Source: Caldifarciminota bacterium UBA1063 (lineage in GTDB: Bacteria; Hydrothermota; Hydrothermia; UBA1063). Taken from it: a stretch of DNA of 64,000 nt. The first letter of the stretch is position 1. The number at the start of each line of letters is the position of its first letter. This document shows, piece by piece, positions 1 through 7,173 of this stretch. The position numbers and the translations under genes were made by a program. The notes below the pieces were generated by a model. It ran no database searches. It worked only from the letters and a program-made list of their open reading frames with translations, and had not been told where the DNA came from. The stretch covers positions 24,756-88,755 of the forward strand of contig DCDE01000021.1 of assembly GCA_002316275.1 (NCBI GenBank). The letters run 5' to 3'.

Positions 1-1
1 C

Positions 2-238
2 ACACCACTAAGGAAGATAGATAATATTAATGAGATTCAAGTTGGAAAACACGGACTTTTCATTAAGAGAGGTTTTTACCAGGGACTTCTCTTGCCGCAG
101 GTTGCTACTGAGGAAAATTGGGATCTGCAAACGTTCTTAGATAATACCTGTTTAAAAGCCGGCCTATACCCTGGGTGCTGGAAAGACGAAAAAACAGAAA
201 TCTACATCTTCGAAGCCCTTATTTTTAGTGAAGACTAA
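2..238 (+). CDS. AMMECR1-domain protein, C-terminal part (partial)
   Basis: This frame is open from the window edge and ends in TAA, leaving 78 residues of C-terminus. The fragment reads TPLRKI, then a glycine-rich turn, then LLLPQVATEE, then TCLKAGL and a closing FEAL segment. That order is the conserved end of the AMMECR1 fold. Bacterial members often sit beside Memo-family and radical-SAM genes, but the upstream part is outside the window so this cannot be checked. The exact biochemical role of the family is not settled. The stop overlaps the stop of the convergent gene by 4 nt, leaving no room for a terminator. Confidence 0.8.
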   Translation, partial: TPLRKIDNINEIQVGKHGLFIKRGFYQGLLLPQVATEENWDLQTFLDNTCLKAGLYPGCWKDEKTEIYIFEALIFSED

Positions 239-2763
239 AATAGAAAATTGTATCCAGCACGCGCCTTTCTTACAGCAACTATGCCCTCTTGTAAGAACAA
301 TTCAACAAAAAATTCACCTTGATTAGCTTTCTTCCTTAAATTTAAATTTACCCCGTATCTCTTAGAGGTAGGAACAAGGATTGGCAACCTTTCAGCCTCA
401 GAAAATGGATAACAGATAAATGCTTTCACGAAAAACTTAATCTTATCGTTCCCCAAGTCCCCCAGTAAATCAAAAAATAATCCCGGTACATCAACACCTT
501 TGTAGTGTGTGGAGCTTACTCCAGACTCTACGTGTAGGAATTTCTTTCCCACAAGAAGAGATGCTTTTCGGATCGAGTATTCAAAAGAATACTCAAAATA
601 CTGTTCGTATGAAAGACTGGAAGACAATTGTTTATATACAGGGAAAAAGAGGACATATCTGCTTTCCTTTTTCGTCTGGGTATTGATGTATAAACGGTCT
701 GTATAATCTCTTCTTATCGCAAAAAATTGAAATGCCCCTCTCGCAATCTGCAGTTCAAGCCCATTTATTTCCTCAGATTTGGAAACGGTATTGAAATTTG
801 TGAAGGATCCATGAAAAAAGAGATCTAAATCAAAGCCCATAGTATATGTGCTCTGAAGAGCAGTATCCACTACGCCAAGATAGAAAACATCTCGTTCAAA
901 ACCACCGTTAGAAAATGGAACAAATAAACCTGTACTAGCATCATAAGAGTAATTGCCTGATTCGGTATGGTAGTATCGTTCTTCCTTTAAAGATTTATAT
1001 GTGGGTTGGAAGCTTGCGCTGCCCCTTAATGTAATGCCTTTCATTAGTTCGAACGACACCCCAACATCATATAGGATTTGATTCCAATACTCTGGTAAAT
1101 AAGAGATTCTTCCATTCAAATCACTTCCCTCAGAGTGCGTCTTAACATCTGCTTCGGCTATTGGGAGTATTTTTCTTTCCTCACTTGTCCAGGTAAATCC
1201 GAAAAGATATTCTAAATCCCGAAAACGATCATGTATAAGAAATCTAATAGGCCGATCAGATTTCAAGTATAATATATTTCCATCAGGCAAAACCTCCGAC
1301 TTCCAACCCAAAATACCGCTGTAACTAAGCGAATCTCCCTTTTGAACCTTCCCTTCTCCATAGAAAGGGCCGAAACTCGTTAATAATTTGGCAAAATACG
1401 ATTTTCTCTGACCAATGTTTCTCAATGATACTTTTAGGCTGGTTGGATCATCGTCAAGTGTAAAAATTGCATCCATCTGACTATACCCTGCATCAATCTC
1501 AGTTCCCCAATCAGGATCTACACCCTTCTCAATTTGACTGAATCTATCTGATCTATACTTTGCAAGAAGGTCAAGGTGAGCAGTCTCAAACTTAAACTTC
1601 TTTGCCAGCTCAAGGTTGACACCTAAATTATCATCGTCATCTAACGAGCTTAATGTATTTTGATCCTTGTAGCTCAATTCTCCTGAGACATCAAAATTAC
1701 CACTGTAGTCCACACCGGTCACCAAGATATCATAAGGAGGTTCAACCTCTATCTGAGGTTCATAAAAGCCATTTCCGTTGCCAACAAACCTATATCCCCC
1801 AATCAGATTATCGAATATGTAGCTCCCCTGACCATAGCCAACATACTTGAAATAGACCTTGTGATTCCCAAGGCCTTCTCCTACAAAAATGTATATTGAA
1901 TCTTGTTTTATGTAATCTCCGTCAGCACTTTCAAAACCTCCATTCAACGTGCTTGAGCCTATATCACCACCCTCCACGAGAAGATCATATAGGCCAGGTG
2001 GAAGGCCTGTGTAAGGCCCTTTTTGTACTGTATAACGTTCAAAAGATACCTTTGCACTTCCGCCACTATAGGCGGCATAACTATATAATGCAGGCATTAC
2101 AGAATAAGAGGCATATTCAACATATACGATATCATAAGGATTTGGCACATAAAGCTGCATAAAATACAAGGCACCTGAGCTATAATCAAAAAAGTAAGAC
2201 TCTTTACCTACCTCTATACCGTTAACAAATAACCTTAAAGAGCCAGGAACAATCTCATACCCGTAATCAACAAAATATGGACCTGTGTAAAGCGGTTCTA
2301 TCTTAAGCTCTTTTCTGATGCTTTTCTGCTCCGTAGTTCCATAAGCACCAGAGACTCCCATATATGCGAAGCCAAATCCGATTATCCTCTGCCAGTTTGC
2401 GAAGATCTTTCCAATGTTCACCATTAAAGAATCTGGGCCATTTACCATAAGATAGACTTCATCAACGTCGCTCAACGACTTACTATAGTAGTCACTTCCA
2501 TAAGATACATCACTATCCCTCAACCTCGCCTTAACTCCAAAATCTTTAGATAACTTTCCAAAGATGGCAATATCCAGGGCTTGTGAAAAAGAGAGGGAAA
2601 ACCCATTTATTGAAACAAAGAATCCTTTTGATCCGGTAAAATCAAGCTGATTAGAATCCTCAGGCATACCTTCTCTCTTTAATGTATCTCGTACATCAAC
2701 TACTCGAGGATTCTCAAAAGATAACAACGTATCAGAAATTAGTACTAAAATTAAGAAAATCAA
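235..2763 (-). CDS. Large beta-rich outer-membrane/surface protein, unknown function
   Basis: An 842-residue protein with a hydrophobic N-terminus (about residues 1-15) that looks like a signal peptide. The rest is rich in alternating aromatic and polar residues and Gly/Tyr/Ser, as in beta-sandwich and beta-barrel proteins. It ends in Phe, like many outer-membrane barrel proteins. Two segments (about 160-230 and 255-345) look like separate beta-sandwich units, and the last 450 residues look barrel-like. The start is TTG, placed 3 nt after the pckA stop; the next Met would remove the signal peptide. It is the last gene of the M24-pckA unit. I recognise no family, so localisation is inferred from composition only. 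Confidence 0.7.
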   Translation of the reverse strand: MIFLILVLISDTLLSFENPRVVDVRDTLKREGMPEDSNQLDFTGSKGFFVSINGFSLSFSQALDIAIFGKLSKDFGVKARLRDSDVSYGSDYYSKSLSDVDEVYLMVNGPDSLMVNIGKIFANWQRIIGFGFAYMGVSGAYGTTEQKSIRKELKIEPLYTGPYFVDYGYEIVPGSLRLFVNGIEVGKESYFFDYSSGALYFMQLYVPNPYDIVYVEYASYSVMPALYSYAAYSGGSAKVSFERYTVQKGPYTGLPPGLYDLLVEGGDIGSSTLNGGFESADGDYIKQDSIYIFVGEGLGNHKVYFKYVGYGQGSYIFDNLIGGYRFVGNGNGFYEPQIEVEPPYDILVTGVDYSGNFDVSGELSYKDQNTLSSLDDDDNLGVNLELAKKFKFETAHLDLLAKYRSDRFSQIEKGVDPDWGTEIDAGYSQMDAIFTLDDDPTSLKVSLRNIGQRKSYFAKLLTSFGPFYGEGKVQKGDSLSYSGILGWKSEVLPDGNILYLKSDRPIRFLIHDRFRDLEYLFGFTWTSEERKILPIAEADVKTHSEGSDLNGRISYLPEYWNQILYDVGVSFELMKGITLRGSASFQPTYKSLKEERYYHTESGNYSYDASTGLFVPFSNGGFERDVFYLGVVDTALQSTYTMGFDLDLFFHGSFTNFNTVSKSEEINGLELQIARGAFQFFAIRRDYTDRLYINTQTKKESRYVLFFPVYKQLSSSLSYEQYFEYSFEYSIRKASLLVGKKFLHVESGVSSTHYKGVDVPGLFFDLLGDLGNDKIKFFVKAFICYPFSEAERLPILVPTSKRYGVNLNLRKKANQGEFFVELFLQEGIVAVRKARAGYNFLF

Positions 2764-2766
2764 TTA

Positions 2767-4551
2767 CTAGATGTTCAATAACGCTTTAACAATTTCCTCC
2801 CCGACATCATATTTTCTTATAAAGTCTTCGCGTTCTCGCTTCATCCTTGTGACCCACTCCTCATATTCAAGGATTCGCCCTTGTTTCTCAAAGAGGATTC
2901 TGGGCTGCAAGATTTCAGGTGGTACCTTTTCTAAAAGTGGGCTATTTTCCGGAGCATTAATATCTACTATAAGATAGCCAAAATCTGGGTCTTTGGTCCA
3001 CTTGATTTCATTACGGAAAAGAGCTTCTAACATTGCCGTAGAATGTGAAATTTTAACCTTAAGAGCAATACCTTTTTTCTCGTCAAGCTGGTCACCACCT
3101 ACATAGCCCGTGTTCATCATCCACGTTATGATTCCCCTATTTTTCTCCATAAGTTCCTGAAACCTGTGGGCCTGAAGCCTGTGGTTTAATGGGAAAAAAG
3201 GCTGGGTAAAGGGAGAGCGGGTTTTTCCTCTCTCCTTACCAGCTGCAGAAGTTTTTGATGTCTCACCCAGCATAAAATATGCCGTAGCCTGCTCAGGGCT
3301 TGAAAACATCACAATGCCAGGCGTAGCTGCATCTCTACCCTCATCCCTATTAAGGATTCCTATATATTTTAAAGGTGGAAGATGATAAAGGTCAGCCACG
3401 TTATCAATTGCACTTAACGGAATTATCGATCTACCATTTTGCGTCCATACAACAAAATCCCAGCCGTCCTTAGGAACACCATACTCATCAACTATATCCT
3501 CAAATTTAACTTTCCCATTTATATAATCATCGATATGAGCGGGATCATTCCCCGTCAAAATGAAAATCTCTCGGTAACGCTTAACTTCCTCCGGGGTAAG
3601 ACCCTCCTTCGAAAAATCGTAAGTTCCGTCAGGATTCATATAGACATTTTCAACCCACGTACCTGGATCCAAAGTGCCCCTGTAAATAATTGGTTCCGTC
3701 TTCTCAGTTAGCCCAAAGGTCTTTGCAAAACAACCATTCTCAGTTATCGAATACGTACCATCAGGCCAAAGGGTAATCATATCGTCTTGAATGGGCTGAG
3801 AAAGTTCGCCGTGTTTTGCAAAAGTAGTTGTAGTTTTCCCTGTTCCTGAAAGCCCTAAAATAGCTACCGCGTAGCTCTCATTATCAACTCTAACCGACTT
3901 TGCACCAGCATGTAGAACAAGGCCTCCCTTCATATAAAAGTAATGATTCAACATTCTCAATATACCTTTTTTCGTTTCACCGAAGTAATCTGAATTTATC
4001 ACATACGTAACGTAATGATCAAGATCAACAATTATAGCCATTCCCCCAGGCAAACCATCGAGAACCAACCCAGGAGTATAAACCAGCTTAAATAGTGGCT
4101 TGAATTCTTTACTACTCCACTCGGGGCCTTCAATTTCACTTCTTGGAAACATCATAATCTGCTGCATTCCAGCTACATTCGCAGCATCAAGCGTATAGAA
4201 AGCATGTATAGGTACTGCAGTCTTGCCAACTCCATAATACCCTTGGATTTCGATAAGAGTCCCTCTGTTTTCTATAAATTCTTTTTGAATCTGCAGGTAC
4301 TTCTCAGCATCTTCGGGCGTTATAATTTTTGAAGAATAATTACCCTCTTTACCTCGGGGGGCAACAATATAAGTAAACTTCTCCATCCTTGCTTTCCTTA
4401 GGGTAATTCTATTTATGTTCCCGTAAGAAGATACGACACAAGTAGGAATATTTTTTAACGCAAGATCCCTCAACTCACCTTGGGTTGGGTTTTGTATATA
4501 TTGAACTTTATAAGGCCTCAACTCATGTGCCACCAGATCGCGTATTGACAT
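2767..4551 (-). CDS. pckA: Phosphoenolpyruvate carboxykinase (ATP type), divergent
   Basis: Predicted to convert oxaloacetate plus ATP to PEP plus CO2, the entry step of gluconeogenesis. The P-loop GLSGTGKTTTT lies at residues 233-243, preceded by the family's GETKKG segment (191-196) and a metal-binding His in LHAGAK (214). The usual DDE element after the P-loop reads DDM (256-258), so the acidic third residue is missing. At 594 residues it is about 60 longer than classic ATP-PEPCKs, with extra material before the core. An AAGGAGGG site precedes ATG 4551. It lies 12 nt after the M24 peptidase gene. Cytosolic. The family call is firm; nucleotide preference and direction are less so. Confidence 0.85.
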   Translation of the reverse strand: MSIRDLVAHELRPYKVQYIQNPTQGELRDLALKNIPTCVVSSYGNINRITLRKARMEKFTYIVAPRGKEGNYSSKIITPEDAEKYLQIQKEFIENRGTLIEIQGYYGVGKTAVPIHAFYTLDAANVAGMQQIMMFPRSEIEGPEWSSKEFKPLFKLVYTPGLVLDGLPGGMAIIVDLDHYVTYVINSDYFGETKKGILRMLNHYFYMKGGLVLHAGAKSVRVDNESYAVAILGLSGTGKTTTTFAKHGELSQPIQDDMITLWPDGTYSITENGCFAKTFGLTEKTEPIIYRGTLDPGTWVENVYMNPDGTYDFSKEGLTPEEVKRYREIFILTGNDPAHIDDYINGKVKFEDIVDEYGVPKDGWDFVVWTQNGRSIIPLSAIDNVADLYHLPPLKYIGILNRDEGRDAATPGIVMFSSPEQATAYFMLGETSKTSAAGKERGKTRSPFTQPFFPLNHRLQAHRFQELMEKNRGIITWMMNTGYVGGDQLDEKKGIALKVKISHSTAMLEALFRNEIKWTKDPDFGYLIVDINAPENSPLLEKVPPEILQPRILFEKQGRILEYEEWVTRMKREREDFIRKYDVGEEIVKALLNI

Positions 4552-4563
4552 TCTGCCCTCCTT

Positions 4564-5769
4564 CTATAAAATGAGATCTTTTGGCACGTGCGTTAAGTTT
4601 ACGGTATTCCCATTTTGATCAATATAAAGGGAATCCTCAATCCTAATTCCAAAACCCTTCGCAGGATAATAGAGGCCAGGCTCAATGGTAAATACATCTC
4701 CCCTTTCCAAGTGATACTCAGAATTCATGTTTATCACTGGTAGCTCGTGAACATCAAGCCCCACACCGTGTCCAAGACTGTGTACATATCCCTCCTGGGT
4801 TTTAGGATTGGTTCGTAAAGTGGCGTGCCCATTTTTCTCAAAAAATTCAAGGGTTATCTCTTCCAGTTCCTTACATGCTTTACCTTCTTTCGCTTCCTGA
4901 GCAGCCTTCTCTTGAATAAAACGAACCTGCTCATAGGCATTTATTACATCCTTTGAAGGTACTCCAAAACTGTAAGTTCGGGTCATATCGAAGAAGAACC
5001 CGCCACCATACTCGTTAGGATATATATCAAATACTATCGGAATACCTTCACGCACAGGTTCAGCATCATTTCCACGATTATGTGGAACTCCTCCATCTGC
5101 ACCCTGGGCTACAATCATGCCATCAGAATCCAGAAGTCCCCTATCAATAAGCTGCATCCTTAAAAAAAACTTTGTCATACCAATAGTAAAAGGCGCCCCA
5201 TTCTCGACCAAAACTCCGCCGGATCTTTTAAGACCTTTCATGTGCTCTATAAGGGCCATGAAAGCATCTTGCGTCCTATCAGCAACGGACCTGATCTTTC
5301 CTAACTCTTCAGTAGTCTTGTTTCTCCTGGCGAGATAAATTATATCATTTTTTATTTGCGGAAATTCAATTTCTCGAATATCACGAGTAATCTTTTCAAA
5401 TACTTTAATGGACGTATTGTTAACTTTTCCGCCAGAAAAGTAGACTCTACCTCGAACCCCAAAATGATCAAAGATCTTCTTATAGTAAGCAAAACCCCTT
5501 TCAACAGGATCTTCTATCGAATTAAGATCCACAAGATTTAATGACGAATATGGTACCTTTTCGTAATCTGTAAGATGCCTGACATTATCGCGCTCCATAT
5601 CAATATAGACAAGAATGGGCTTTCCACCACATGGCATGAGAAAAATACCGGAACCTATATGTGCTCCCTTTGTAAGATAGAAAAGGGATGTGGCAGATCC
5701 ACTATCTTCCACCACAATCCAGTCAAGGCTATTCTTGTGCATAAGGAAATTTAGCTGATTGTAGTTCAT
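4564..5769 (-). CDS. M24-family metallopeptidase, Xaa-Pro aminopeptidase-like
   Basis: A 401-residue pita-bread metalloenzyme expected to cleave X-Pro bonds or remove N-terminal residues from peptides in the cytosol. All five M24 metal ligands are visible: Asp248 (FDIYPN), Asp261 (DMTRTY), His334 (SLGHGVGLD), Glu363 (TIEPGLY) and Glu378 (RIEDS). The N-terminal creatinase-like domain spans about residues 1-150. It is the first gene of the unit with pckA. ATG 5769 has no Shine-Dalgarno but lies 6 nt below a perfect TATAAT, so the message should be leaderless. Prolidase (dipeptide-specific) versus aminopeptidase P cannot be decided by eye. Confidence 0.9.
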   Translation of the reverse strand: MNYNQLNFLMHKNSLDWIVVEDSGSATSLFYLTKGAHIGSGIFLMPCGGKPILVYIDMERDNVRHLTDYEKVPYSSLNLVDLNSIEDPVERGFAYYKKIFDHFGVRGRVYFSGGKVNNTSIKVFEKITRDIREIEFPQIKNDIIYLARRNKTTEELGKIRSVADRTQDAFMALIEHMKGLKRSGGVLVENGAPFTIGMTKFFLRMQLIDRGLLDSDGMIVAQGADGGVPHNRGNDAEPVREGIPIVFDIYPNEYGGGFFFDMTRTYSFGVPSKDVINAYEQVRFIQEKAAQEAKEGKACKELEEITLEFFEKNGHATLRTNPKTQEGYVHSLGHGVGLDVHELPVINMNSEYHLERGDVFTIEPGLYYPAKGFGIRIEDSLYIDQNGNTVNLTHVPKDLIL

Positions 5770-5775
5770 AAAGGT

Positions 5776-5804
5776 ATTATAAGTGACAGAGCTGGGAATG
5801 ACAA
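5776..5804 (-). promoter_or_regulatory. Promoter of the M24-pckA unit, leaderless type
   Basis: On the minus strand TTGTCA (5799-5804) is followed by 17 nt and TATAAT (5776-5781). Six nucleotides separate the -10 box from ATG 5769, so the predicted start of transcription coincides with the start codon. Confidence 0.75.
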
Positions 5805-5812
5805 ACGGGTAA

Positions 5813-7072
5813 TTAAATTAGTGGTTCAAGAAGACCGGTCAATCTATCCAATATCCCCTGCACTCCTTCATCCCCCTGTATATAACTTGTAATTGCAGTA
5901 GAAAATTTTATGTTTTTACAGGGAGGAAAGACATTATCTTTCAAAACACCTAATGCCCTTGAATACACAACCTCTACACCAGAAGAGTTTGTAAATGGGA
6001 GAAGTATCAGGAAGGAATTTTTTGAAAGCCTCCCCACTATATCGGATTTCCTGAGATTTAATTGCAACGCCTTTGCAATCTTCTGCATTGAAGTTTCAAT
6101 AGAATAGTTCCCATAGATATTAGATAGCTTGTCATAATTTTCTATCCTTATCATCATTACGGAGAAATTAAAATCGTATCTTTTTGCCTGTTCACATTCC
6201 AACGCAACAAGTTCTTTCATCAAAGCCTCACTATAAGTCTGACTTACGAGATCTTTATACGAAAGTGCTTCGAACTCTTTTTTGAATTCTGTTTTCTGCA
6301 GAACCAAGGAATAATAATAGGAGAGGAAAACCAGAAGATTGTACTCATCAGTTCCAGGTTCCTTCACATCGTTAAACAACAATATGCCAATTGAATCTAC
6401 AAAATCCTCTTCCACACCAAAGGGCACAGCCCACACAGAATTAAATCCCGAAATTTTCAGAAAATCGCTAAGACTGCCCCATTGTTCACCATTCCTATTA
6501 GAAACTATCGGCATCCCCACATTTAAAATAGACTCGGATTCGACAATAATCTGAACCTCATCCCGCAGCTCTTTATAGGTGTCACAAGTACCGTATACAA
6601 TATAAAAACTGCTCATATTACTCCTCTGCCTTTTCAACAACATTACACATGACGAATCAAATATCTCCTGTAACACCGGAAAGGTTGAAGCAATAAACTC
6701 TGGAAACGTTGAAACTTTTATAGAAATCTCAAACAAGTCTCTCATATGAACAAGAATGGAAGATGTAGGGCTTTCCAGTAACTGCTCAATTTTATCAAAA
6801 GAGAATATATAAAATTCAAATCCTTCGATGTCATACTTCTGAGTGCGAACCCTGTAAAACTCGCCGTTTACGCTAACTTCCATATCGAGATCGTCAACTA
6901 TCTCTATTTTAATGACATCTTTCAAATTAACACCCATCAGATCGTCCCTTTGGACCTCAAACAAAACTGCAAATCCTATTGAAGCATCAAGAATGTTGCC
7001 TTGAAAATCGGTCAAAACAATTGGCAGAGGATTAGCTCCAAAGGCCATCTTATAAAGTTCTTTTTCAAACAT
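5813..7072 (-). CDS. PAS-GAF protein with degenerate GGDEF-type output domain
   Basis: A 419-residue cytosolic signalling-type protein without obvious membrane segments. Residues about 8-75 look like a PAS domain (ANPLPIVLTDFQGNI opening), about 105-255 like a GAF domain, and about 275-415 like a diguanylate-cyclase fold. The position expected to carry GGDEF reads RLSKNSF, so the signature is lost and cyclase activity is unlikely. The domain more plausibly acts as a dimerising or nucleotide-sensing module. It is monocistronic and divergent from the DUF2723 operon. ATG 7072 is 6 nt below a TATAAT and has no Shine-Dalgarno. Confidence 0.7.
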   Translation of the reverse strand: MFEKELYKMAFGANPLPIVLTDFQGNILDASIGFAVLFEVQRDDLMGVNLKDVIKIEIVDDLDMEVSVNGEFYRVRTQKYDIEGFEFYIFSFDKIEQLLESPTSSILVHMRDLFEISIKVSTFPEFIASTFPVLQEIFDSSCVMLLKRQRSNMSSFYIVYGTCDTYKELRDEVQIIVESESILNVGMPIVSNRNGEQWGSLSDFLKISGFNSVWAVPFGVEEDFVDSIGILLFNDVKEPGTDEYNLLVFLSYYYSLVLQKTEFKKEFEALSYKDLVSQTYSEALMKELVALECEQAKRYDFNFSVMMIRIENYDKLSNIYGNYSIETSMQKIAKALQLNLRKSDIVGRLSKNSFLILLPFTNSSGVEVVYSRALGVLKDNVFPPCKNIKFSTAITSYIQGDEGVQGILDRLTGLLEPLI

Positions 7073-7078
7073 GAAAGA

Positions 7079-7107
7079 ATTATAACAACCTAAGCATGAT
7101 TTATCAA
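7079..7107 (-). promoter_or_regulatory. Promoter of the PAS/GAF gene, leaderless type
   Basis: Minus-strand TTGATA (7102-7107), a 17-nt spacer and TATAAT (7079-7084), with 6 nt to ATG 7072. It lies back to back with the + strand promoter at 7123-7151, so both units could share regulators. Confidence 0.75.
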
Positions 7108-7122
7108 CTGCAACTTTATTAA

Positions 7123-7151
7123 TTGACTGGATACACGATTAAAACTATAAT
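7123..7151 (+). promoter_or_regulatory. Promoter of the DUF2723 operon
   Basis: TTGACT (7123-7128), a 17-nt spacer and TATAAT (7146-7151) form a near-consensus sigma70-type promoter. The predicted start is near 7158, followed by GGAGG at 7164-7168. This excludes the longer reading frame that would begin at TTG 7123, because that codon is the -35 box itself. Confidence 0.8.
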
Positions 7152-7173
7152 TTTAAATAACTTGGAGGTCGGA

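Noticed and set aside
7123..7173. Upstream start of the DUF2723 protein at TTG 7123
   Set aside because: The TTG is the -35 box of a near-consensus promoter, and ATG 7174 has GGAGG.
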